7,658 bases of DNA. Source: Thermoplasmata archaeon (GTDB lineage Archaea > Thermoplasmatota > Thermoplasmata > Thermoplasmatales > Thermoplasmataceae). Positions 1 through 6,155 of this stretch are shown here, piece after piece. The DNA is taken from NCBI GenBank assembly GCA_021797295.1, contig JAKAAA010000007.1, forward strand, positions 1-7,658. Reading direction: 5' to 3'. Within the stretch, counting starts at the first letter, position 1. Every line of letters starts with the position of its first letter. The translations under genes were made by a program, and so were the position numbers. The notes beneath the pieces were generated by a model. That model was not told where the DNA came from, searched no databases, and saw nothing but the letters and a program-made list of their open reading frames with translations.

Positions 1-1
1 A

Positions 2-58
2 GATTCGGACTTTAACAAAATTAATGATATGAATATATCTGTACTTGAGCTTTCTTAA
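2..58 (+). CDS. C-terminal tail of an upstream gene (partial, unidentified)
   Basis: One frame is open from the left edge to a TAA at 56-58 and reads DSDFNKINDMNISVLELS. The composition is ordinary for a soluble protein end, and the next plausible promoter on this strand starts only about 170 bases later, so it is most simply the last 18 residues of a gene entering from the left. Eighteen codons are too few to identify a family, and an open stretch this short can occur by chance. The call rests on position and composition only. Confidence 0.35.
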   Translation, partial: DSDFNKINDMNISVLELS

Positions 59-138
59 GAATCATCAATCATGTTATCCCAGAAAATATCAGGAATGATA
101 GCATCTCATTGATCTCACTCATTTTATCTATTATTTAT

Positions 139-172
139 AGTATACTACATATAAATTATCATAGTATATACT
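139..172. promoter_or_regulatory. Pair of perfect short palindromes, candidate operator
   Basis: AGTATACT (139-146) and AGTATATACT (163-172) are both perfect palindromes. Their centres lie 25 bases apart, about 70-100 bases upstream of the TATA element of the first small-protein gene. Such paired sites could bind a dimeric regulator. The region is very AT-rich, however, so chance palindromes are common, and no matching pair is seen upstream of the second module. Confidence 0.2.
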
Positions 173-233
173 CTAAGATTCAACTAAATATATATATAGT
201 GATTTCGTAAATCCATTAAACGGAGGTAGTATA

Positions 234-266
234 GAGATATATAGGAAAGTTAATATACATCTTATT
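234..266 (+). promoter_or_regulatory. TATA-type promoter of the first small-protein gene, leaderless start
   Basis: The sequence GAGATATATAGG (234-245) has its AT core centred near 240, 27 bases before the ATG at 267. That is the usual archaeal distance between TATA box and transcription start, so the message probably begins at or next to the start codon. No Shine-Dalgarno site lies just before the ATG, which agrees with a leaderless transcript. The similarity between the two module copies begins at this element (GAGAATATATAGA at 2043-2055), so the promoter belongs to the duplicated unit. Confidence 0.5.
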
Positions 267-815
267 ATGGAATCAAATAGTTTGAATCCTACATATAGGG
301 AGTTGATTGCCATAGAGAAGTACCGTAACAGTGATACGGGAAGGATTTACAGTGATAAGCATAGAAATAACTGGATAAAGGCAATAATATCAATATTTGC
401 AATAGCAATGTTACTGGGAACAATGGGAGTACCAATATACAATGGTGTGGTAGCCTTGGAAGACAATGCAATACCATACCAGATGGGTACCAGTTTGGAA
501 GCATCTACTGCAACAGGCGGTCATATGGGAGACCTTATAGCATTTGAGATATTACATTGGGGACATTTACCGAGCATAAGTCAGTTAGAAGGTCTGATAG
601 AACATGCTCTGCTAACTTTAGGTTTGGCTTGGCTTATTGCTCTTTTAGCTCCAGTGATGTACACATTTACCTCTATCTTCATCGGTTCAATAGAAGCTTA
701 TGGTCTAAGTTTGTCAAGTATTGAATTTGGCTTGGGATATGCTGCAGCAGGCGTGTCAATATCCATAGATATACCCACATTAGCAGCTGTCGCAAGTGTT
801 CTATTAGCAGCATAA
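267..815 (+). CDS. Small membrane protein with conserved head and variable hydrophobic tail; putative precursor or substrate of the adjacent peptidase
   Basis: I do not recognise this 182-residue protein as a named family. Residues 1-38 are hydrophilic and charged. Residues 39-64 form a membrane segment that could act as an uncleaved signal anchor. Residues 65-112 are polar and carry NAIPY (68-71) and HWG (97-99). Residues 113-141 form a second membrane segment, and 145-182 are rich in Ala, Gly, Ser and Leu, ending in a hydrophobic run (TLAAVASVLLAA). The stop lies 14 bases before a membrane metallopeptidase, so the two are probably co-transcribed. A decayed relative stands in the same place before a second peptidase, with a nearly identical first 70 residues and a different tail. 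The pairing suggests a protein cleaved or handled by the peptidase; a secreted antimicrobial peptide precursor, an immunity protein or a membrane regulator are all possible. The ATG at 267 is favoured by its 27-base distance from the TATA element. Confidence 0.75.
   Translation: MESNSLNPTYRELIAIEKYRNSDTGRIYSDKHRNNWIKAIISIFAIAMLLGTMGVPIYNGVVALEDNAIPYQMGTSLEASTATGGHMGDLIAFEILHWGHLPSISQLEGLIEHALLTLGLAWLIALLAPVMYTFTSIFIGSIEAYGLSLSSIEFGLGYAAAGVSISIDIPTLAAVASVLLAA
300..478 (+). repeat. Direct repeat, copy 1 (head of the small-protein gene)
   Basis: This stretch aligns without gaps to 2113-2291, with 157 of 179 bases identical by hand count. The first 93 bases (300-392) differ at only 3 positions and the remaining 86 at 19. 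The similarity extends, with small indels, upstream to the TATA element at 234. It fades sharply after the NAIPY codons, where the proteins diverge. It covers the N-terminal head and first membrane segment of the small protein. Confidence 0.85.
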
Positions 816-829
816 CATGAGGAATAGCG

Positions 830-1798
830 TTGGCAAAAAACAATCAACATAAAAAAATAAATAATTTTCTAATTTTTTTATTCTTTCTAATTTTTTTCCT
901 GGCATTTGACATAGGCATTTTTTATCACCATCTAATTTTGGGTGAATGCATATCAGTAGTTGGCCTCCTGGGGTCAGCCGCGACTAGCAAGTACCTAAAA
1001 GAAGGAATATTTAAATCCAGAAACTTTCCCATCATGTTTATAGTGGAAATATTGCTGATATTCACTGTACAAATTGTATATAAAAAAGTTTCAGATATTT
1101 CATTAATTGACTTTATGGTCATATATTCATTAGTATACTCAGTATTAATCATGATATTTTATGTGGCATTATCAAAATTAAAAGGTAAAATTTTTGGCAG
1201 GTCAGACCTATTGTATGATTTTAATGATAAAATCAATTTTGCTTATAACTACCTTCTAGATAAGTATAATATAACAACTAAAATCTATCTTTTAAAAAAC
1301 AGTAAAATTTCCGCTACAGCTATTATAAATAAGGATCATTTAAACATATATATTCAGGATTATATCTATGGTAAATTGAATGATGCCGAATTATCCTTAC
1401 TGATTCTGCACGAGTTTGCCCATATAAAATATAAGCATACACAAAAATGGATAATATTTTACGCAATGCCAATTTTTTTATTTACCTTGATATCGTCCGT
1501 ATATGTTTTTGGATTTACTTATCCATATCAATTTTATTACGTGGTAATTTCGTTTATTTATCTATCTATTAGTCTTTTTATGTACAATAAAATAAACCTG
1601 CATAATGAAGTAGAGGCTGATAGGTTTGCAATGGGCATACTTAATGATAGAAATAATATGAAGGCTCTTCTGGATAAAGCCTATGATTTTGTTTTAACAA
1701 ATACGAATGCCGTTAAAAACAAACAACGCACACTAAATTTCAAGAATAAACGAATAAAAAAGTTTGATGGTTTCAACGAAACTAATGAATATAAGTGA
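830..1798 (+). CDS. Membrane zinc metallopeptidase, HtpX/M48-like (module 1)
   Basis: This 322-residue integral membrane protein is probably a zinc protease. Hydrophobic segments at about 12-38, 66-85 and 92-114 precede a mainly soluble part. The active-site motif HEFAH is at 194-198, giving two zinc-ligand histidines and the catalytic glutamate. Two more membrane segments follow at about 206-228 and 234-255, then NEVEADRFA, where E260 is the expected third zinc ligand and D264 completes ExxxD. This order (membrane, HExxH, two membrane spans, ExxxD) is that of HtpX and separates it from M56/BlaR1 proteins. The C-terminus is basic and ends the family pattern with RxxK/R-rich residues. The start is a TTG at 830 preceded by GAGGAA (819-824), a fair ribosome site for an internal operon gene; the first internal ATG would remove the first membrane span. 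It follows the small-protein gene by 14 bases, suggesting that protein is its substrate. The natural substrate is unknown. Confidence 0.8.
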   Translation: MAKNNQHKKINNFLIFLFFLIFFLAFDIGIFYHHLILGECISVVGLLGSAATSKYLKEGIFKSRNFPIMFIVEILLIFTVQIVYKKVSDISLIDFMVIYSLVYSVLIMIFYVALSKLKGKIFGRSDLLYDFNDKINFAYNYLLDKYNITTKIYLLKNSKISATAIINKDHLNIYIQDYIYGKLNDAELSLLILHEFAHIKYKHTQKWIIFYAMPIFLFTLISSVYVFGFTYPYQFYYVVISFIYLSISLFMYNKINLHNEVEADRFAMGILNDRNNMKALLDKAYDFVLTNTNAVKNKQRTLNFKNKRIKKFDGFNETNEYK

Positions 1799-1892
1799 AA
1801 GGTTTATAATATACGTTACAGAGCAATCCTTTATGATTTCACTAGCATCACTGGTGGCAATAGAACTGAAGATAAAAGATGTTTTCCTTTAA
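1785..1892 (+). CDS. Possible 35-residue hydrophobic peptide overlapping the peptidase 3' end
   Basis: An ATG at 1785 opens a frame that overlaps the last 14 bases of the preceding peptidase gene and runs to a TAA at 1890-1892. The predicted peptide begins MNISERFIIYV and is mostly hydrophobic with a few charged residues near the end. Its place, coupled to the end of a protease gene, would suit a tiny accessory peptide. There is no Shine-Dalgarno site, no matching frame after the other two peptidases, and a frame of this length is expected by chance. It is therefore only a weak candidate. Confidence 0.15.
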   Translation: MNISERFIIYVTEQSFMISLASLVAIELKIKDVFL

Positions 1893-2042
1893 TTCTTCAT
1901 TGCCTATAGAATCGATTTTGTTACGGGATTTTCACATATTTTTGATACATATTCCGGAATATACAATCTGATCATACATTTCACTGCTTATTGCGGCTTC
2001 ATTAATAGAATCCTCTTGAGGAACATATAATTTCTGAACCCT
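1848..2042 (-). pseudogene. Intergenic stretch with a possible decayed coding remnant on the minus strand
   Basis: No intact gene fills the 240 or so bases between module 1 and module 2. Read on the minus strand, one frame gives a protein-like string (KLYVPQEDSINEAAISSEM...) down to an in-frame TGA, and then, still in frame, a second protein-like string (KSRNKIDSIGNEELKENIF...) to a TGA at 1850-1848. No start codon or promoter was identified. One reading is an old gene interrupted by a nonsense mutation. The other is chance, since the pieces are only about 35 and 27 codons long. I could not assign a family. Confidence 0.2.
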
Positions 2043-2055
2043 GAGAATATATAGA
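2043..2055 (+). promoter_or_regulatory. TATA element of the second module, copy of the 234-245 promoter
   Basis: GAGAATATATAGA matches the module 1 TATA element with one inserted base. Its AT core is centred near 2050. A transcript starting 26-30 bases later would begin around 2076-2080, exactly where the ancestral ATG has become ATA. The promoter may still drive the downstream peptidase at 2615 even though the first reading frame is broken. Activity is inferred from similarity only. Confidence 0.4.
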
Positions 2056-2079
2056 AAAATTAATATGCATCTTATTCTT

Positions 2080-2604
2080 ATAAAAACAAATAATTTAAAT
2101 CATAAATATAAGGAGTTGATTGCCATAGAGAAGTACCGTCACAGTTATACGGGAAGGATTTACAGTGATAAGCATGGAAATAACTGGATAAAGGCAATAA
2201 TATCAGTATTTGCAAGAGCAATTGTATTTAAAGTGATGTGAGTGCTAGTATACAATAGTGTGGTAGACCTGGAAAACAATGCAATACCATATAGGGTGGG
2301 TAATATTGATTTTAGTTTAAATTCTCCTGCGTCTGTGGTATATATACTAGATCCAATAGAATATGAATTAACACATTGGGGTGCAAAACCAACTATTGCT
2401 ATGCTTGTTGGATTTTTTAGTAGGTGTTTTCCAGTACTAAGGCTTGAGCGTATGAGGGGAATTTTAGACCTTATTGTCCTAGATATACTGGGCAGTGGTT
2501 TTGCTACTTACTCTTTAATAATGCTTATTCTAGGCATGGACCTGACGAATCCTGTAGGGCAGAGTCTATTAGCAATACTTGCATCAGCTATTGTAGCCTT
2601 CTGA
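2080..2604 (+). pseudogene. Second small membrane protein of the module family, start lost and interrupted by one TGA
   Basis: This is a relative of the 182-residue protein at 267-815. Aligned to it, the start ATG is ATA at 2080-2082 (an MESNSLN head has become IKTNNLN), and the codon matching Gly54 (GGA at 426-428) is TGA at 2239-2241. Apart from that the frame stays open to the TGA at 2602-2604, with no frameshift. Downstream of the stop, a GTG at 2242 could start a 120-residue piece (MLVYNSVVDLEN...) containing NAIPY, HWG (45-47) and a hydrophobic C-terminus ending ILASAIVAF. An in-frame ATG at 2065 would give a 58-residue piece before the stop, but it lies upstream of the expected transcription start. 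Other genes nearby end in TGA, so TGA is a genuine stop here. The tail has little similarity to copy 1. The simplest view is recent gene decay; expression of the 120-residue tail alone, coupled to the peptidase 10 bases further on, cannot be excluded. Confidence 0.65.
2113..2291 (+). repeat. Direct repeat, copy 2 (head of the damaged small-protein gene)
   Basis: This is the partner of 300-478, without gaps. In the first 93 bases the only three differences (Asn21 to His, Asp23 to Tyr, Arg33 to Gly in copy 1 numbering) all change the amino acid. That is what relaxed selection after the loss of function would give. The divergence increases toward the 3' end of the repeat, which includes the nonsense codon. 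Confidence 0.85.
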
Positions 2605-2614
2605 TTAGATTCGT

Positions 2615-3415
2615 ATGCAAAATAACAGCAAGTCATTCAAAACTGTACTAATTCCTTATTTAATTATAGGAAGTACTATGATGTTAACAATGTATATACT
2701 TGAAACATATATATTTAATCACTTACCTGATTTTGAGTACAACATAATAAATATTCTTCCATTTAGTATATTATATTTTATTTTGTATTATAATTATATA
2801 AATAAGTCTCAGAGGGAAATTGGCTTAGATGCGGAATTAAATTATGAATTATCTAAAAAATATTCTAAAAAATATCCTTTTTTAAATGTTGACGTAGATA
2901 TTTATACTAAATATCATACAGAAAATTTTTTTAACCATTCACCTGTCAATTTAATGGACAACAGAAAAACACCAACAATAACTATCGAAGAGGACCTGAT
3001 CCACATTTTAGATGATCTTGAACTGGAAGCTGTTATACTTCACGAATTATATCATTTTCTGCATTATAATGTAGAGAAAACTAAAAGGATAATAGTTTAT
3101 ACTATTACTACACTGTTTTTTTCCTTAATATTTACAGGGCTGACTATGGGTCTTTATCATGTAAACAATTTTCTTGGATTTATAATTGTGTTTGTTATTA
3201 TAATTCTCATTGTACTTTTATATAAATTACTTTCATATATCTTGATAAATACAGAGGTGAAATGTGATAGGTTCTCTTTAAAAATCATGGGTAAAGACTA
3301 TATAACATCCGCGTTAAATAAAATGCTCGATTACGAAAGGCAGTTTGTGAGCGACCAAACATATCAAAGACTGCTTAAAATTAACAACAAGCGTCTCAAT
3401 AAATTGAATAAGTAG
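2615..3415 (+). CDS. Membrane zinc metallopeptidase, HtpX/M48-like (module 2)
   Basis: This 266-residue protein has the same plan as the module 1 peptidase but a shorter N-terminal half with only two spans (about 11-34 and 44-62). HELYH is at 143-147, two long membrane segments lie at about 158-181 and 185-211, and the third-ligand region reads TEVKCDRFS with E214 and D218. Cys217 replaces the usual Ala of ExxAD. All three expected zinc ligands are present, so it should be active. It is closer to the third peptidase than to the first: both have an ELSKxYSxKY stretch before the catalytic part (ELSKKYSKKY at 78-87 here). The ATG at 2615 lies 10 bases after the stop of the damaged small-protein gene, with no strong ribosome site. 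Its substrate gene is broken, so it either acts on another protein or is on its way to being lost. Confidence 0.8.
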   Translation: MQNNSKSFKTVLIPYLIIGSTMMLTMYILETYIFNHLPDFEYNIINILPFSILYFILYYNYINKSQREIGLDAELNYELSKKYSKKYPFLNVDVDIYTKYHTENFFNHSPVNLMDNRKTPTITIEEDLIHILDDLELEAVILHELYHFLHYNVEKTKRIIVYTITTLFFSLIFTGLTMGLYHVNNFLGFIIVFVIIILIVLLYKLLSYILINTEVKCDRFSLKIMGKDYITSALNKMLDYERQFVSDQTYQRLLKINNKRLNKLNK

Positions 3416-3420
3416 TATAA

Positions 3421-3430
3421 CATTCTTTTT
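3421..3430 (+). terminator. Possible T-run terminator after the module 2 peptidase
   Basis: A run of five T (3426-3430) lies about 10 bases after the stop of the second peptidase. Archaeal RNA polymerase can stop at T-rich runs without a hairpin. The run is short and the DNA is AT-rich, so this is only a weak call. Confidence 0.2.
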
Positions 3431-3466
3431 AACTATTTCGCATTTATTACGCACAATTCCCGGCCT

Positions 3467-3509
3467 GGTATTGACTACTAAGTTTATTCTTATATTTGGT
3501 AATCAATTA
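3467..3509. repeat. Copy of the ATPase control region upstream of the third peptidase
   Basis: This 43-base stretch matches 6190-6232 at 38 of 43 positions by hand count, in the same orientation and without gaps. It contains CTACTAAGTTTATT and ATATTTGGTAATCAATTA, the core of dyads 2 and 3 of the ATPase control region. The outermost ATTACTAA half of dyad 3 is altered here (ATTAGGCT). It lies 23 bases before the ATG of the orphan peptidase. It may be a working binding site that puts this gene under the same regulator, or the scar of a lost ATPase gene or mobile unit. Confidence 0.7.
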
Positions 3510-3531
3510 GGCTTGCTTCTGCTCCAGTAAT

Positions 3532-4422
3532 ATGGGAAATACTTATAAATATAGCTGGTATCCTAATCTGATATTGAAGGTACCACGTATGAAAAAGTAT
3601 GGTTATATAATTATTTTAATAGTTGTGCTTGTATTAAACGGTCTTCCGTACAGTTATATATATCCATATTTTCATATTCAATCAGGAGAAATAAATACTC
3701 TTATAATTGTCCTGGATTTGGGTACCGGTTTTGCTTTCGTTGCATTGCTTCAAAACTATAAACATGCAAAAAGGAATAACTTTCAGGAAAACCCGTATCA
3801 GAAGGAGAACCTCAGATATATTTATGAATCTGAAATAGACTCAGAATTATCCAAATATTATTCAGAGAAATACAATGATATTATTAAATGCTATATATAT
3901 GTATATAAGTTTAATGATATTAACAATCATATAATCAGGAAGCCATCTCCGGTATTTTCTAAAGCAAAGAAGGCCTTCAGGATATTCATCAATGAAAAAT
4001 TCTGGCAGACTCTTGAGGATAACCAGAGGGATGCTTTAATACTCCATGAGATAGGGCACTATGCTAAGAACGATGAGAAAAATATATACTTTATTAGTAT
4101 AATTTTCCTGTTGGCTTTATCCGGGATAATTTTGGGAATTGTAAATTATGTTCTTGCCAGAACATTCATTCTATCATTTGTTATAGTTTTAACCTTAGTT
4201 TCTATAATGTTGCTTGATTTTATTGGGTTAAAAATATACCTGATTAAAAATGAAATAAGGGCAGATCGGTTTGCTTTAAACAATGGTGTCACTAGGGATG
4301 TGATGAAATCTGCCTTACAGAAAGCCTTAACTTTTGCATCAAAAAATATTCCGGTATATACACAGAATAGATTAAAAATTGAGATTGCAAAAAGATTTAA
4401 AGAGATAGATAGGCTACAATAA
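3532..4422 (+). CDS. Membrane zinc metallopeptidase, HtpX/M48-like (orphan third copy)
   Basis: This 296-residue protein repeats the plan of the other two peptidases. It has spans at about 24-45 and 54-73, a soluble part with SELSKYYSEKY (104-114), HEIGH at 172-176, two spans at about 186-208 and 211-238, and NEIRADRFA with E241 and D245. The C-terminus (NRLKIEIAKRFKEIDRL) is amphipathic and basic, as in many M48 proteins. All predicted zinc ligands are present. Unlike the first two it has no small-protein gene in front; the 116 bases before it hold a copy of the ATPase control region. The start is uncertain: ATG 3532 has no ribosome site, whereas ATG 3589 (Met20) is preceded by GAAGG at 3576-3580 and would begin just before the first span. 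A TATA-like CTTATAAATATAG lies at 3542-3554. The substrate is unknown. Confidence 0.78.
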   Translation: MGNTYKYSWYPNLILKVPRMKKYGYIIILIVVLVLNGLPYSYIYPYFHIQSGEINTLIIVLDLGTGFAFVALLQNYKHAKRNNFQENPYQKENLRYIYESEIDSELSKYYSEKYNDIIKCYIYVYKFNDINNHIIRKPSPVFSKAKKAFRIFINEKFWQTLEDNQRDALILHEIGHYAKNDEKNIYFISIIFLLALSGIILGIVNYVLARTFILSFVIVLTLVSIMLLDFIGLKIYLIKNEIRADRFALNNGVTRDVMKSALQKALTFASKNIPVYTQNRLKIEIAKRFKEIDRLQ

Positions 4423-4839
4423 GAGTCATAGATATAATTGAAAGGTGTATAAATTACTTAACGGTTATTCATTTCAAATATTTCTGATACAGCTCACAGA
4501 CATGGAGTTAAGCATTAGGGCTATTTTCCTGGAATTATTCTATGCGCTCCAATAATTTTCTTTATTGAAATCTTTTGAAGCTTTTTAAAGTATAATTCAC
4601 CATGGTTTATCTGTTCTTTTTTATTAAAGAAATCATGAAAAATCTTATTTGGATGTCAGTTCAGCAAATGATCTTCCATTATCCCTCGGTTTATGATGTA
4701 TTTTGATTTCTAATTGTTTAACTTCACTTTCGGTTTAGAGTTTCTATCTATATTTAAGTTATATTTAAATAAGAACTTAATTGTGGGTAACATAAAAATA
4801 TTCAATTTGGGATAATGTACAAATAATGGAAAGTAAGAC
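4423..4839. other. Gene-free stretch of about 415 bases with possible minus-strand coding remnants
   Basis: No intact gene, RNA or repeat array is evident between the convergent third peptidase and ATPase genes. On the minus strand, one open piece from roughly 4740 to 4655 reads TESEVKQLEIKIHHKPRDNGRSF and on to a TAA. A second, in another frame from roughly 4655 to 4530, contains NKIFHDFFNKKEQINHGELYF. Both have protein-like composition, lack start codons and could be fragments of one frameshifted gene. They are short enough to be chance. An AT-rich near-palindrome (AAGTTATATTTAAATAAGAACTT split around TATTTAAATA) lies near 4757-4779. I see no clear terminator for either flanking gene. Confidence 0.25.
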
Positions 4840-6153
4840 TTATAAATGGCTTTCTGAGCTTATAAGGTACAGAAATATGGATAGAGGTATGGATGCTCTA
4901 TCACCGTCTAAGTAAGGTAAAGCATCCCTTGTTAATAGGTATCCTTTCGGAAAATATAAATTATTAATTTTCTTATTTCCATACTTTATCTCTATTCCTA
5001 TATTATTATAAAGAAAATCTACTTCCTTTCCGGCTTTTGTTTCCATATAGTATATTTCCTGGAATTTATTGAATAGATGTGTACCTACAACGCCCTCTAT
5101 GACCTTTGCCTGCTCACCTTCCCTATATTCTGCTTCACCCCTGGCATATTTTTTTAATACCCTGTAAATAAAGGGGTCTGTAAAATATATCTTTTTATTG
5201 CTTCTGTACATGACTTTTCCATTCATTTTTTTATAAAATATTCTGGCAATAAACAAATTCTGCATTATTTCAATATAGGCTTCCACGGTTTTATTCGAAC
5301 CTATGGATGTATTCTGTGCTATAGAATTAGCAGATAATCTTGATGTATAGCCTGAGATTATTTGTTCAACAATCTCTTTAAAATATATCTGTCTTTTATC
5401 AAGTTTTGAAATATCTCCTATAATCGCATCTTTATAAATTTCGTATAATTTATCCAGAGGTTCAGAATCACGAACTTCATAAGACGGCCACAAAAATCCT
5501 CCCGTTATCAGGTATTGATCCAGAGCCTGGTTTAACTCTTTAATATATGGAGATACTTCTAGGGATAACTTATAAAAATCACCCACATTATTGATATCCA
5601 TCTCCGCATTTATGTTAATTTTTTTGAAAAATAAATCAAAATATTCTTTAAATTGCAAGGGTAAAAATACAATCTTTGCAATATTTCTACCCGGAAATGT
5701 TTCTTTTAATAACGAAATGGAAGATGAACCTGTAAGATAAATTCGTTTGTCATTAAGATATCCTGAATTGAAAAGACCGAGAATTAATGCATTCCAATCT
5801 TTAACAAAGCTAATTTCATCTAAGAAGATAAACCTCATTCTATTCCGATCTGATTGTGCATCGAAGAAAGATAGGGCTGTTTTTATGTCTTCTTTATCAT
5901 CTATAAAATCACATGTCAGATATAAAATATTTCTTGGATTAATATTTTTATTCAGAAGTAAATCCATTATTACCATTTTTATATAAGTTGTTTTCCCAAC
6001 CTGCCTTGGTCCAAGAAGTATTATATTTTCTTCTTTATAGTGGTAAATGCGTCTTGGATGTAATTCAAGGGATTTTTTCACTTTATTATCCTTAAGTATT
6101 TCTATCCTCTCACGCCACCAGGGATTCTGCATGGCAATTGCTGTTAAATCCAT
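4840..6153 (-). CDS. AAA family ATPase with C-terminal DUF4143 domain
   Basis: This 437-residue protein belongs to the widespread archaeal and bacterial AAA_14-DUF4143 family, whose biological role is mostly undefined. The ATPase part shows Walker A GPRQVGKT (48-55), Walker B MRFIFLDEI (106-114) with acidic pair D112-E113, and a sensor-type YLTGSSS (139-145), followed by a conserved PLQFKEYF (165-172). The middle has TGGFLWP (217-223) and a region at about 262-310 compatible with a winged helix (repeated Ser/Asn turns, then EAYIEIMQNLFI). The C-terminal DUF4143 part shows E353, KEVDF (376-380) and IEIK (387-390), in the order of a PD-(D/E)xK nuclease-like fold. The length is complete for the family. 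It is transcribed away from the Fe-S/LUD operon and toward the peptidases. Three phased dyads lie just upstream of its start, so it may control itself. Members often act as DNA-binding or selfish-element-like genes, but no function can be assigned here. Confidence 0.9.
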   Translation of the reverse strand: MDLTAIAMQNPWWRERIEILKDNKVKKSLELHPRRIYHYKEENIILLGPRQVGKTTYIKMVIMDLLLNKNINPRNILYLTCDFIDDKEDIKTALSFFDAQSDRNRMRFIFLDEISFVKDWNALILGLFNSGYLNDKRIYLTGSSSISLLKETFPGRNIAKIVFLPLQFKEYFDLFFKKININAEMDINNVGDFYKLSLEVSPYIKELNQALDQYLITGGFLWPSYEVRDSEPLDKLYEIYKDAIIGDISKLDKRQIYFKEIVEQIISGYTSRLSANSIAQNTSIGSNKTVEAYIEIMQNLFIARIFYKKMNGKVMYRSNKKIYFTDPFIYRVLKKYARGEAEYREGEQAKVIEGVVGTHLFNKFQEIYYMETKAGKEVDFLYNNIGIEIKYGNKKINNLYFPKGYLLTRDALPYLDGDRASIPLSIFLYLISSESHL

Positions 6154-6155
6154 AT

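Noticed and set aside
289..504. Open frame of 71 codons on the minus strand inside the first small-protein gene
   Set aside because: It lies fully antisense to a gene supported by a promoter and a paralogue; its Cys/Pro/His/Leu-rich composition is that of a shadow frame.
925..1152. Open frame of 75 codons on the minus strand inside the first peptidase
   Set aside because: Antisense to a clear membrane peptidase; no promoter or ribosome site.
830..1798. M56 (BlaR1-type) identity for the peptidases
   Set aside because: Two membrane spans separate HExxH from the distal Glu, as in HtpX/M48; M56 proteins have a different arrangement.
2239..2241. TGA read as an amino acid (recoding) in the second small-protein gene
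   Set aside because: TGA ends the first peptidase and the Fe-S protein normally, the start codon is also lost, and copy 1 has a plain GGA; decay is simpler.
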